The notes: generated by a model not told the origin, from the sequence alone. Shown: positions 28,901 to 39,306, counted from the first letter of the stretch. The stretch: 44,707 bases of DNA from Cellulomonas sp. (GCA_022013895.1 JAKLPK010000275.1:1-44707), one strand, 5' to 3'. Made by a program: numbers and translations.

Positions 28901-29674
28901 TTAGTTCAACGGGCTCACCCCCTGGCCTGAGAGTGCTTGGGTGAGGCGGACGCTGTCGCCGCTGGTCTGGCAGATGTGGGCGTGGTGCAGGAGCCGGTCG
29001 ACGGTGGCGGTGGCCAGTGTCTTGGGCATCAGCTCGTCGAACCCGGAGGGGTGCAGGTTCGAGCTGATCGCGATGGAGCGTTTCTCGTAGGCGGCGTCGA
29101 CGAGTCGGTAGAGGCCTTCGGCGGCGTCCGCTGCGACTGGGAGTAGGCCGATGTCGTCCACGATGACCAGGTCGGCGCGTAGGACGCGGGCGATGGCCTT
29201 GGTGACGGTGTCGTCGGCTCGGTGGCGGCGTAGCAGGACGCCGAGGTCTTCCAGGGTGAACCAGGTGACCTTGAGCCCGGCCTGGACGGCCTGTTGTCCG
29301 AGCGCTTCGAGCAGGAACGTCTTCCCAGTGCCCGAGGGTCCGCAGACGACGAGGTTCTCGCGTCGGTGGACCCACTCCAGGGTGCGTAGCGCCTGTTGGG
29401 TCGGTGCCGGGATCGAGGATGCCTCGGGCTGCCAAGCGTCGAAGGTCTTCCCGGTCGGGAACCCCGCGGCCGCCCTGCGGGTGGCCAGGGCCGAGCGTTC
29501 CCGGCCGGCGACCTCCTCGGCGAACAGGGCCTTGAGGACTTCGGCGGGCTCCCAGCGTTGAGCTTTCGCGGTCGCGACGACCTCGGGGGCGTGACGGCGG
29601 ATGTGGGGCAGCCGCAACCGGCGCAGCAGTTCCTCCAGGTCCGCCGGCAGCGGCGGGGCGGTGGTGGTCTTCAC
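28901..29674 (-). CDS. istB: IS21-family helper ATPase
   Basis: NLVVCGPSGTGKTFLLEALGQQAVQAGLKVTWFTLEDL...LVIVDDIGLLP; GTGA overlap with istA stop. Confidence 0.93.
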   Translation of the reverse strand: MKTTTAPPLPADLEELLRRLRLPHIRRHAPEVVATAKAQRWEPAEVLKALFAEEVAGRERSALATRRAAAGFPTGKTFDAWQPEASSIPAPTQQALRTLEWVHRRENLVVCGPSGTGKTFLLEALGQQAVQAGLKVTWFTLEDLGVLLRRHRADDTVTKAIARVLRADLVIVDDIGLLPVAADAAEGLYRLVDAAYEKRSIAISSNLHPSGFDELMPKTLATATVDRLLHHAHICQTSGDSVRLTQALSGQGVSPLN

Positions 29675-31212
29675 GCGATCACCTCGCCCTCGCGGTCGGT
29701 GTCCGCAGCGGACTGCTGGCCGAGCCGTGCCCAGGCGCTGGTGCCCTGAGTCAGGGAGGAGTCCTCGCTGGCCCGATGCTGCCCGGCGCTGGGCTGGCGG
29801 GCGTGGTGGTCCAGGATCGAGGGCAGGTCGGTCTCGGCGAACCGGCCGTGCACCGCGGCGTGGCCGAGCGCCCAGTCGACCTCGACGGGGTCGAACAACT
29901 TGGCCAGGCTCAGCGCCTCGGCCATCTTGACTCGCATCTTCGTCGTGCCCGCCGCGGCGGCCTCGACAAGCCACAGCCGGGCGCCTTCACCCAGATCGAG
30001 GAACTCCACCTCTGCAGCGTTCCTCGCCCGGGGCCGTCGGTCCAGCGGTCCCTCGGGCTGGGGTGGGAAGTGCTCCTCGTCGATCCTCGGCGTGCCGGGC
30101 GTGGCCCGGTGGTGGCGGGCGACCTCGACCGGCCCGTCCTTGCCGACGTGGACGATCACGACCTGCTCGCCGTCGCCGACACCATGAGTGCGCACCCACA
30201 CCGTCTGACCCAGCAGGGTGTGCGGGACCGAGTACTGGCCGGACTCGAACATCACCATCGGCGTGTTGGGCGGGACGACGCGGGTGGTGCCGAATGCGAC
30301 CGTGTGCGGCGTGCTCGCGACCGGATGGAGCCGGGGGTGTTCCTCGGCGAGCATCTGCATCGGCGGGCGCTTCGTGAGCCGGTGAGCCCTGCTGTTGACC
30401 TTCTCGCAGAACACCTCGCAAGCGGCCTGCAGCTCGGCGAACGAGCCGTACTCGGGCAGCAGGTTGGTCTCCTTTGGGACCAGGTCGGCCTTGCTGATCT
30501 TCACCGACGCCTCGGTGCCGCCCTTGGACGCCGGATCGGCCGGCACGCAGGTGTGCACGCTCACCGAGTAGTGCTCAGCGAACGCCACCAGCTGCGGGTT
30601 ACGGACCGCGATCCCGGCGATGTGCTCGACCGTGACGGTCTTCTCGTTGTCGGTCAGCACATACGTCGGCACCCCTCCCAGCCGCCGGAACGTCTGGTCC
30701 AGTGCGGCGAACACCGATGGCATCGTCTTGTCCCGCAGTGGCAGCACCACCCGGAACCTCGACCACGCCAGCCACGCCACGAACAGCACCGTCTTGACGC
30801 CGTTGATGACCGGGCCATCGCCGTAGTCGTACTGCAGCCACATCCCCGGCTCGGTGACCCAGGGCCGATGCACCCGCACCCGTCCAGCGCGGTAGGCCGC
30901 CTTGACCTGCGCGACCGCGCGGCGGGTGGTCCGCTCCGAGCCGGCATAGCCCAACGCCACGAGCTTCTCGTGGGCCACGTCAGCGCGGACCTTGCCCTTG
31001 GACCGGTCGACCCACTCCTCGACCTTGGGCAGGTACTCATCGATCAGCTGCGGCCGAGCAGCCGCCTGATCCAGCTCGCCACCAGCAGCACGCCGCTGCA
31101 CGTAGCCCTTGACCGTGTGGTGGGAGCAACCGGCCAGCTCACCGGCATCACGCAACGACCCGGTCAGATCGTAAGCATTCAAGATTTCCATGATCTCCTC
31201 GGCAGACTTCAA
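29671..31212 (-). CDS. istA: IS21-family transposase
   Basis: HTH then DDE: RVHRPWVTEPGMWLQYDYGDGPVINGVKTVLFVAWLAWSRFRVV...YVLTDNEKTVTVEH...PASKGGTEASVKISKADL. Confidence 0.95.
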   Translation of the reverse strand: MKSAEEIMEILNAYDLTGSLRDAGELAGCSHHTVKGYVQRRAAGGELDQAAARPQLIDEYLPKVEEWVDRSKGKVRADVAHEKLVALGYAGSERTTRRAVAQVKAAYRAGRVRVHRPWVTEPGMWLQYDYGDGPVINGVKTVLFVAWLAWSRFRVVLPLRDKTMPSVFAALDQTFRRLGGVPTYVLTDNEKTVTVEHIAGIAVRNPQLVAFAEHYSVSVHTCVPADPASKGGTEASVKISKADLVPKETNLLPEYGSFAELQAACEVFCEKVNSRAHRLTKRPPMQMLAEEHPRLHPVASTPHTVAFGTTRVVPPNTPMVMFESGQYSVPHTLLGQTVWVRTHGVGDGEQVVIVHVGKDGPVEVARHHRATPGTPRIDEEHFPPQPEGPLDRRPRARNAAEVEFLDLGEGARLWLVEAAAAGTTKMRVKMAEALSLAKLFDPVEVDWALGHAAVHGRFAETDLPSILDHHARQPSAGQHRASEDSSLTQGTSAWARLGQQSAADTDREGEVIA

Positions 31213-31406
31213 CTCATCCCTTCCTCGGGGCGATAGGGCGCATCAGCACCGCTCATCGCACCCGAGGAAGGGGCCTCAACCGCGCAGGGCGGCGAGACAG
31301 ACGACGTCGTGTCGGGCAGATCCCGTGACCGTCAACGGGCAGTTCTCATGTCCGCCAGCGGGCAGCTTCGTGGCCGTCTCCGGGCAGTCTCTCGTGGCCG
31401 CCGACA

Positions 31407-31505
31407 CCCCGGCGCCTCTTCGCGCGCAGTGTCGTGGATCTCGTCGCGCTCGGTGAACGTCAGGTAGCGGGTCGTGGGCTCGGCCAGCGACAGTGGCGGC
31501 CGCTA
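31407..31505 (-). pseudogene. IS30-family transposase fragment, upstream part (split by IS21)
   Basis: PPLSLAEPTTRYLTFTERDEIHDTAREEAPG, joins VRQTARALQRDP across the IS21 insertion. Confidence 0.6.
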
Positions 31506-31560
31506 GCGTGACGAGACATCCCTACGCGTGCTGTTCGTCCCTCTATCGGTCCGGCTTGGG

Positions 31561-33048
31561 TCAGCGGAGTCCCAGGAGCGGGGCAGGGTCGACGGTCTTG
31601 CCGCCGAGATACACCTCGAAGTGGAGGTGACAAGCGCCCGACAGCCCGGTGTTGCCGGAGTAGCCGATGAGCTGCCCGCGGCTGACCTGCTGGCCCCGGG
31701 ACACGACGGACCGAGTCAGGTGGTTGGAGCTGCTCATCAGGGACTGTCCGTCGACGGTCCCGTAGTTGAGCATGACCTGGTTCCCGAAACCGTTGCGCCA
31801 CTCGGACCACTGGACCGTCCCGTCGCGGGGCGCGTACAACGGGGTGTTGCAGTACGTGCGCAGGTCGATACCCGCGTGCAGACGGTAGTAGCCGAGGATC
31901 GGGTGCAGTCGCATCCCGTAGTTCGACGTGACGTACATGGGCTCGATGGACGTGGGGTTCGAGAAGAGGATCCCCGTGTCCGGGCGGGGGGCGGCCGGTC
32001 CACCGGACGCCGGTCCCGCGCCACCGGGAGGCGCCGGCTGGGAGGGTGTCGACGGTCGGGGCGACTTCGCCGCAGCCTCTTCCTGGGCCGCGATCTGGGC
32101 GATCTCCGCCTCGGCGGCCGCACGGATGGCGTCGGTCTCGGCCTGTTCGGCCTCTGCCTGTCCCTTCATGCTCTCGAGGCGCTCGGCCGCTGCGGTCTGG
32201 TCGGCGATGACCCTCGTGAGAGCCTCGCTCTTCTCACGTTGGGCTTCCATCGCCGCCGCGGCCACCTGCTCCTGCTCGGCCGCAGCTGTCTCGAGCTCGG
32301 ACAGAGTCCCGACCACGGCCTCCAGTCGGGTCCCGCTGTTGCGGGCACTGGCCTGCAGCTCGGCGAGCTCGGTCATGGACCGCGCCTGCAGACGCTGCGC
32401 GGTGGCAGCTGACTCGGACTGGTCGATGTAGTCGTCGACCGAGGTCGCGCCGATCGCGATCTCCAAGGTGACGCTCTGCCGCCCGCCACGGTAGGCGTCC
32501 CGCGCCAGCTGCGCGACTGTCGCCCTCACCTCGCTCTGACGCGTCGAGTCCTGTGCGATCTGGACCTGCAGCGAGGAGCGCAGGTCAGTGGCGTCCTGCA
32601 GCTTGGCCCGCGCGACAGCTGCTTGTCGTTGCGCGGACTCGGCCTGACGGGTGGCTTCCTCCAGGGCCGCCTGCACCGCGGGAAGCTGGGCCTCGCTCTC
32701 CTTGAGCGTCAGGACCGCCTGAGCGAGGTCTGCGGAGAGATCTTCCACCGACTCCTGGAGGAGCTCGTACTGCCGGCGCGCGTCGGTGGCTCGCTGCTGC
32801 GCCGCACGCTGCTTGTCGTCGAGCGTGTCCCCCTCCGCGGCGACGCCCGGTGCGAGCGCGGTGACGAGAAGGAGCACGAGCGCGACGGCCAGACCGCCGG
32901 GCCACCCTGCCCTGGGTCTGCCCAGCGTCCACCAGGTGGATCGGCGGACGGACGCCACCTTGGACCGCATCCCCCAGGTCCGCTCAGCTGATGCCGCCGA
33001 GCTGGCGCGCCTCGGTCGGCAGCCGTGGTCGTCGCGATCATGGTGCAT
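31561..33048 (-). CDS. Coiled-coil M23-family murein endopeptidase
   Basis: Signal-like N-terminus, long coiled coil (QRAAQQRATDARRQYELLQESVEDL), LysM-less M23 domain HPILGYYRLHAGIDLRTYCNTPLYAPRDG...GACHLHFEVYLGG. Start may be internal. Confidence 0.9.
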   Translation of the reverse strand: MHHDRDDHGCRPRRASSAASAERTWGMRSKVASVRRSTWWTLGRPRAGWPGGLAVALVLLLVTALAPGVAAEGDTLDDKQRAAQQRATDARRQYELLQESVEDLSADLAQAVLTLKESEAQLPAVQAALEEATRQAESAQRQAAVARAKLQDATDLRSSLQVQIAQDSTRQSEVRATVAQLARDAYRGGRQSVTLEIAIGATSVDDYIDQSESAATAQRLQARSMTELAELQASARNSGTRLEAVVGTLSELETAAAEQEQVAAAAMEAQREKSEALTRVIADQTAAAERLESMKGQAEAEQAETDAIRAAAEAEIAQIAAQEEAAAKSPRPSTPSQPAPPGGAGPASGGPAAPRPDTGILFSNPTSIEPMYVTSNYGMRLHPILGYYRLHAGIDLRTYCNTPLYAPRDGTVQWSEWRNGFGNQVMLNYGTVDGQSLMSSSNHLTRSVVSRGQQVSRGQLIGYSGNTGLSGACHLHFEVYLGGKTVDPAPLLGLR

Positions 33049-33093
33049 GGCTCAAGCCTGAGCGCAAGACGTGAAGTCTCTGCGGTCACGCCA

Positions 33094-33109
33094 TGAAGGT
33101 CCGATCAAG
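33094..33109 (-). promoter_or_regulatory. Direct-repeat box i
   Basis: Plus TGAAGGTCCGATCAAG, with in-phase TGAAG at 33072; upstream of M23 gene. Confidence 0.6.
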
Positions 33110-33212
33110 TCTTGGCCCTGACAGTCACGGCGCCGGTGGGATCTGACCGCTCATCGAGGGCGCCCAGCCCGTGGCACCCGGCGCACCCGGCCAGCCGACT
33201 GCCGCAGCCAGC

Positions 33213-33749
33213 TCAGGCCAGCAGGTGCGCAGCCTGCTCACCAGCCTCGTACACGACGTCGTACTGCCGGTCGATCAACGGAATGAGCTCGGCCGTCCGC
33301 CTGGCTGCGACCCGCCCGTAGGACAGGAACCCGGCGAGCCAGCCGAGCAGTCCGAGGGCGCCCAGCGGGATCGACCAGCCCCACTGGTCGTCGGTGATGA
33401 GGAACACCGACCCGGCCAGGAACGCGCACCCGATGGTGCCGACCCCGATGGCAGTGGCGATCGCCGTGCTGGTCTTGGCCCGTTCGAGGGTGCCGATCTC
33501 CCGCAGCGCGTTCTCAGCCTTGCGCTGCAGACCCACGACCTGCGGACGGTTCTTGATGTGCCGGTCGCGCTTGAGCTTGAGGCTGACCGCCGTGGAGCTC
33601 GGGACGAGGTTGCCGTAGCCCTCGACGATCCATCCGAAGTTGCTGTACGTGTCCCGGTACAGCGACTCCAGGTCTCGTGCGACCCGCACGGTCGTGTACT
33701 CATACCCCACGTAGTCCGGCACGCTCCTGGCGCCCTGGGCCTCGGTCAT
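33213..33749 (-). CDS. Hypothetical protein with two TM helices
   Basis: STAIATAIGVGTIGCAFLAGSVFLI and GWSIPLGALGLLGWLAGFLSYG; good coding character. Confidence 0.55.
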   Translation of the reverse strand: MTEAQGARSVPDYVGYEYTTVRVARDLESLYRDTYSNFGWIVEGYGNLVPSSTAVSLKLKRDRHIKNRPQVVGLQRKAENALREIGTLERAKTSTAIATAIGVGTIGCAFLAGSVFLITDDQWGWSIPLGALGLLGWLAGFLSYGRVAARRTAELIPLIDRQYDVVYEAGEQAAHLLA

Positions 33750-34459
33750 GATCCATCGCCTCGTCTCTGAGCAGCGCTCACGCCGCCCCCGTCGGTCTCT
33801 CCCCTCCCTGGGGAGTCAGTCCACAGCCTGCCCGCGGGACGGACGAGCGTCGTCGTCCTGGCGAAGCGTCTTCTCTACCGCGACCGCGGTACGCGACAGC
33901 AGAGCGTCGATGGGAACCTCAGGACCATGGACCAGCTCGACGCGCGGTCGGCTGCGCGTCGCGGACCGCCGTCATCGCGTCGGCCGCGTCTCCTGGGAGT
34001 CGGGCTGCTCGCGGTGACCGCCCCGGCAGCGGCCCTTGGCCGGGTTCCGGTCGCCACGTCGAGGCAGGTGACGCCGTGGCGGGCCGGGCCGCCCGCAGAG
34101 GGGTCGGACCGCTGGCTCCCCGTGGCTCGCCCCGGCGTGCATCGCTCGGTCGGTGCGCCGTCCGACGGCGGACCCTGGCACGTGACACGCTGGGGGTCGA
34201 CCCGATCAGCCGAGGAACCGTGACCCGCAGCCCGACGACCCGCCTCCGCCTCACCGAGACCGTGCGCGCGCTCGACTCGGTCACCCGTGGTGGCGCTCCG
34301 AACCTGTTGCAAGGGCTGACGACCGCGTTCTGGCTCGCGGCGATGATCACCACGTCGTCGGTCCGTACCGGGCGGGTCGAGACGCCGGCACGACGTTGTG
34401 GCTGGCGACAGTCGGGGCGTGGGCGCCGTTGCTCGTCCGGACCTACCGGCCTCTGCTCG

Positions 34460-35400
<941 letters not shown>

Positions 35401-35821
35401 CTCACGCCCTGTGGCGCGCGCCAGATGCTCGCGGGGCGTTCGTTCAACTGCCCCGCCGGAGCACGCTGGACCAAGCGAACCGACCGGCCGTGCGCCCTGC
35501 CGCGCGTCTCACGATTCCCCGGTCGTCTACGTCTTGGATAGGCCGGCGACGAGCGCGCGTGCTGCCGCCCACTCCTCCTCGCTCGGAGGCGAGCCGGACT
35601 CGAGTGCCGCGAGCAGGACGGCGAGCTCGGTCGCCTCGTACGCGTGGACAAGTGCGGCGACCACGTCAGATTAGGCCATTAGGCAAAGGCTCGTGCGACG
35701 CGCGGCCGACGACCCTAGTTAAGAGACAACGAACCGCTCCGATCTCGGAAACGAGATCAGGGCGAAGCCGTGCGTTGCTCTGCCGCTCGCGGGGCCGTAG
35801 ATGCACGAGAGGCGCGGGCTC

Positions 35822-37267
35822 TTACCAGTCGCATTCGTAGCCCGGGTCGGGCGCTGGCCGGACGCCGATGGCGCGCTCCTCATGACCACGTCCGTCAGTT
35901 GACGGGTCAGATGGGCTGCTCTGGCGGTTGACGCCCAGGAACGTGCCAGCGGAGTCGACGCGGACGGCCGCCGCGACGACGTCGGCGTTGCGCTCTGCCA
36001 GCGACTCGCGAAGGGGTTCGGGGAGTCTCACCGGGCGGTTGGCATATGCATCCGCGGCGTCGACCCAGGCTCCCTCGTCGGGTTGGACGGCGAAGAGCAG
36101 GCACGCGGCCTGCACACCGCGAGCCGGGGCAGTGAGCTCGGGATCGGTGATTGCGTCGCGCACGACGTAGCCCAGGTCGATCGCGGCGACCAGCCCCCGG
36201 TGCACCTCCAGGCTCGCTGCTCGCAGGTCGGCTCGTTCGGCCATGGTCGCCGGGTCGGCGTGAGCGCCGAGATCGACGGTGACCTCCCGCAGGGACGCAC
36301 GCAGCGCGGCCCCCGACCGTAGGAGGTCCGGGTCGACTCTGCGGGCCCGACCGGTGATCTGTTCGAGGTCCCCGCCCAGCCGCGCCCAGGCCTCATCGAG
36401 CTGGACGAGTGCCGGCTGCAACCGGTCCGCGTGCTGCCCGGTGTCGATGGCGCCAAGTTGCGCAGCCGCCGCGACGATCCTGCCGCCGGTCACCGTCAGG
36501 TCCCGTTCGACCTTGACCGTGAACAGCACGTCCGCTGCGGTCGGCGAGGCCGCCAAGGTCCGACGAGCCTGGACGTCCCAGGACGCCACCGCTTGCTCCA
36601 GGCGCGCGGGCGCGACCGGCTCGCGATGCTGCCCAGTGAGCCGGCCTGGCCAGCGACCTTGCAGGTACGCCGCCGCGAGCTGTTCTGCCGTGCCGACGCG
36701 CACCAGCAGGTTGTGCGACTGGTCTGCCGACTGGCCCGGGTCCAGCCGGTGCTTGGCATTCAGCACGCGGCGCAGGTCGCGGTTGTACTGCCACAGCGCC
36801 TGGCCGACGCCGTGGGCGGCGACGTACACCACGTGCATGATGCGGGTCCGGGCGGCCTCGGAGTCCAGGTGGCCGAGCTCGCTGAGCGGCGCGGTTGGGT
36901 GCCGGCGGGAGGAGATCATCTCGGTGGCGCGGGACAGGTTCTCCACCACCCGCTCCAGGTGCGGGTCACCCTCGCCGACCCCCGGCCAGCCGGTGCGCTG
37001 CTGGGTGCGATGCATCCCCAAGGTCAGCTTGTGGATCCGCTCCATGCTCGGGTTGCCCGTCCGGTCCGGGAACGACGACCACAGGTCGGCCGCTGCCTCG
37101 ATGACCTCGCCCCACAACCGCGCCTTGGCCTTCGCGCTGTCCGGGGGCGCATCCCACAACAGCTCGCGTGCGGAGATGTCGGCGTCCAGCAGCAGGTCCC
37201 CGACCGTCCGTTCGTCGTTCTGGTCCGGCGGCGTTGTGGCACGCGACCGGCCTGTCGTCGCCGTCAC
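35822..37267 (-). CDS. Hypothetical plasmid protein, 481 aa
   Basis: Long ORF with consistent codon usage; overlaps next gene by 4 nt. Confidence 0.65.
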   Translation of the reverse strand: MTATTGRSRATTPPDQNDERTVGDLLLDADISARELLWDAPPDSAKAKARLWGEVIEAAADLWSSFPDRTGNPSMERIHKLTLGMHRTQQRTGWPGVGEGDPHLERVVENLSRATEMISSRRHPTAPLSELGHLDSEAARTRIMHVVYVAAHGVGQALWQYNRDLRRVLNAKHRLDPGQSADQSHNLLVRVGTAEQLAAAYLQGRWPGRLTGQHREPVAPARLEQAVASWDVQARRTLAASPTAADVLFTVKVERDLTVTGGRIVAAAAQLGAIDTGQHADRLQPALVQLDEAWARLGGDLEQITGRARRVDPDLLRSGAALRASLREVTVDLGAHADPATMAERADLRAASLEVHRGLVAAIDLGYVVRDAITDPELTAPARGVQAACLLFAVQPDEGAWVDAADAYANRPVRLPEPLRESLAERNADVVAAAVRVDSAGTFLGVNRQSSPSDPSTDGRGHEERAIGVRPAPDPGYECDW

Positions 37268-37617
37268 GAGACGGCCTCCACCTCGGCGACCAGGTCGTCG
37301 AGGTCTGCGATCACCGCCGCCGCACCAGCGGGGAACGCCTCGGTCGGGTGCCGACGGGCGGCGTCGCTGGCCGCCCGGACGAGGTCACCGACGGTGGCGG
37401 AAGGGCCGACGTCGATGACGACGTCCTCAAGGTCGCCGTCCACCTCGGCGGGCAGCAGCGCGAGGGCTCGCGCCGCGACGATCTGCGCACCGAGGGCCAC
37501 AGAGTGCAGGTCGGGGTCGACGCCACCCCTCGTCGACGGTCTGTCGGCGACGACCGTCAGGAGCGTGACGATCTGCATCCACGCGGTTGTCAGGTCGACG
37601 CGGTCCGGCTCGCTCAT
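37264..37617 (-). CDS. Small hypothetical protein
   Basis: MSEPDRVDLTTAWMQIVTLLTVVADRPSTRGG...; translationally coupled to 35822 gene. Confidence 0.55.
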   Translation of the reverse strand: MSEPDRVDLTTAWMQIVTLLTVVADRPSTRGGVDPDLHSVALGAQIVAARALALLPAEVDGDLEDVVIDVGPSATVGDLVRAASDAARRHPTEAFPAGAAAVIADLDDLVAEVEAVS

Positions 37618-37812
37618 CGTCGTGCTCCCTTCGCCGGCCAGGTCGCTCCCATCGGGCCACATCCCGTCCGAGGCGCGGGTGCCGCGGAGGCTGCCTGTGG
37701 ACAACGCCATTTGGTTGGTGATCTGGGGGACAGTCACCTCACCGGCCGAAGGCCGGCCGACGACGCCTGGGTGGTCAGCTGGAGTCACTCGCGTCGTGTC
37801 GCACTAGCGCGA

Positions 37813-38706
37813 ATGGAGGTGGCGACGATGCCGGTATGGGGGGTGAAGGCCCTGGCGGTTGGTTCCGGCGTGGTGGTCAGCGCTGTGGTGGTCGCGGTCA
37901 TGCTGGCGGTCGCCCCGACGCAAGTTGCGGTTGCTGCGGTGATCGTGCTGGCGGTCGTCGTCGCGGTGGCCAACCACCGCGCGTGTGAAGCACTGGCGGC
38001 CGCCGTCATGCTGAGAGCACGCCGGCTGCGACCGTCCGAGCGCGACGAGCTCGCCGCAGTGCTCACCGAACTGTGTCGGGTCGGGCTCGGGCCGCCGCTG
38101 GTGGAGCTTCGGGTGAAGCGGTCTCGGGCGATCGGCGCCCTCGGCGTAGGCCGACGCACGGTCGTCGTCTCGACGGGACTGATCGAGGCCGTCGTTCTCG
38201 GTGACTTGCCGAGCCGTCAGGCAGCCGCGGTGGTTGCGCACTCGGCGGTCTTGGTTCGCGAGGGTCTGACGCGCGCCGATCTGCTCATCGGTTGTGTGTC
38301 GGCACCGTGGCGCGCGATGCGCGCGGCCGTCCGCGGCATCTGCCGTTGCGGGCGCCGACTGCCGTTCACCCAGGCCGCGTGGCGGCTGCGGGCGATCGTC
38401 GTGGCCGTGGCCGTTGTGCAGGCGGTCCAGCTTGGGCAGTTCGGGCTCGCTACGACCGTCGGCTCGATCGGGGCGCTCAGCTATGCGCTGCCGGCGTGGG
38501 AGCACCGTTGGCGGGACCTGCTCGTTCGCACTGGCGACGAGGGCGTCGTGCAGGCAGGGCTTGGCGACGGGCTCGTCGAGTTCCTGCGCCAGTGTCCGAG
38601 CAGCGACGCCACGAGCGCACGGCTGCGCGCACTGGTCCTGCCCGCCGTGCGGCGCCCGGCATCGGGGAGACCGGTGGTCCTGCGAGGAGCGCCGGACGCG
38701 CGTTGA
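37813..38706 (+). CDS. Membrane protein resembling M48 peptidase scaffold but without HExxH
   Basis: SRAIGALGVGRRTVVVSTGLIEAVVLGDLPSRQAAAVVAHSAVLVREGL. Confidence 0.45.
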   Translation: MEVATMPVWGVKALAVGSGVVVSAVVVAVMLAVAPTQVAVAAVIVLAVVVAVANHRACEALAAAVMLRARRLRPSERDELAAVLTELCRVGLGPPLVELRVKRSRAIGALGVGRRTVVVSTGLIEAVVLGDLPSRQAAAVVAHSAVLVREGLTRADLLIGCVSAPWRAMRAAVRGICRCGRRLPFTQAAWRLRAIVVAVAVVQAVQLGQFGLATTVGSIGALSYALPAWEHRWRDLLVRTGDEGVVQAGLGDGLVEFLRQCPSSDATSARLRALVLPAVRRPASGRPVVLRGAPDAR

Positions 38707-38733
38707 GCGCGCCGGCCAGGGCCGCGACGCAAC

Positions 38734-39306
38734 TCAGCGCGACATGCCGATCGCACCAGCAGGGACACTCGCCATCCGTCGACCCTGCTGCTCTGCACGG
38801 AGCCGCTGCGTGACTGGCTCCGCCTCGTCAGGAGGCGTCGACCGCCGGGCGACGGCGAGCTCGGCGGCCAACCGCCCGGCGGCCTGGGCGCTCGAGCGTA
38901 CCTGCCCGATCCTGCTCAGCGCGCCCGACACGTCGCGGTCCTGGGCGCCCGGGGAACCGAGATCCGGCGACATCGCGGCCAGGTGCCGCGCGGCATACCC
39001 GCTCAGCTCGTCCGCCACCGCGCACAGCCGTTCCAGCAGGCGCAGGTCGTCGCCCATCCGGGTGGCCTCGCCTTGCGCGACGTCGTCGGCGACGTCACCG
39101 ATCGTCTGCTGCGCCGCGCGCAAGTAGCTGTTGGCTCGCTCCAGACCGATCGACGCCGGCCGCAGGTGCTGCGAGGCCGGGTCCCGGCCGAGCGCTTCGT
39201 CGCTAGCCGGGGACGGTGTGACCAGCGTCCGCTCGACCTTGTCGAGGTGACCCCTGGCCGCCTCCAGGTGGGCGTCCGTGACGACCAGTCCGTCCTCAAC
39301 GAGCAT
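38734..39306 (-). CDS. Hypothetical helical plasmid protein
   Basis: MLVEDGLVVTDAHLEAARGHLDKVERTLVTPSPASDEALGRD... Confidence 0.55.
   Translation of the reverse strand: MLVEDGLVVTDAHLEAARGHLDKVERTLVTPSPASDEALGRDPASQHLRPASIGLERANSYLRAAQQTIGDVADDVAQGEATRMGDDLRLLERLCAVADELSGYAARHLAAMSPDLGSPGAQDRDVSGALSRIGQVRSSAQAAGRLAAELAVARRSTPPDEAEPVTQRLRAEQQGRRMASVPAGAIGMSR

Larger units (their letters stand above)
28777..31406 (-). mobile_element. IS21-family element
   Basis: TGTCAAGGG...GCCGACA ends, CCCCGG flanking both sides (TSD), istA/istB, and multiple 23-bp terminal repeats at both ends. Confidence 0.88.
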
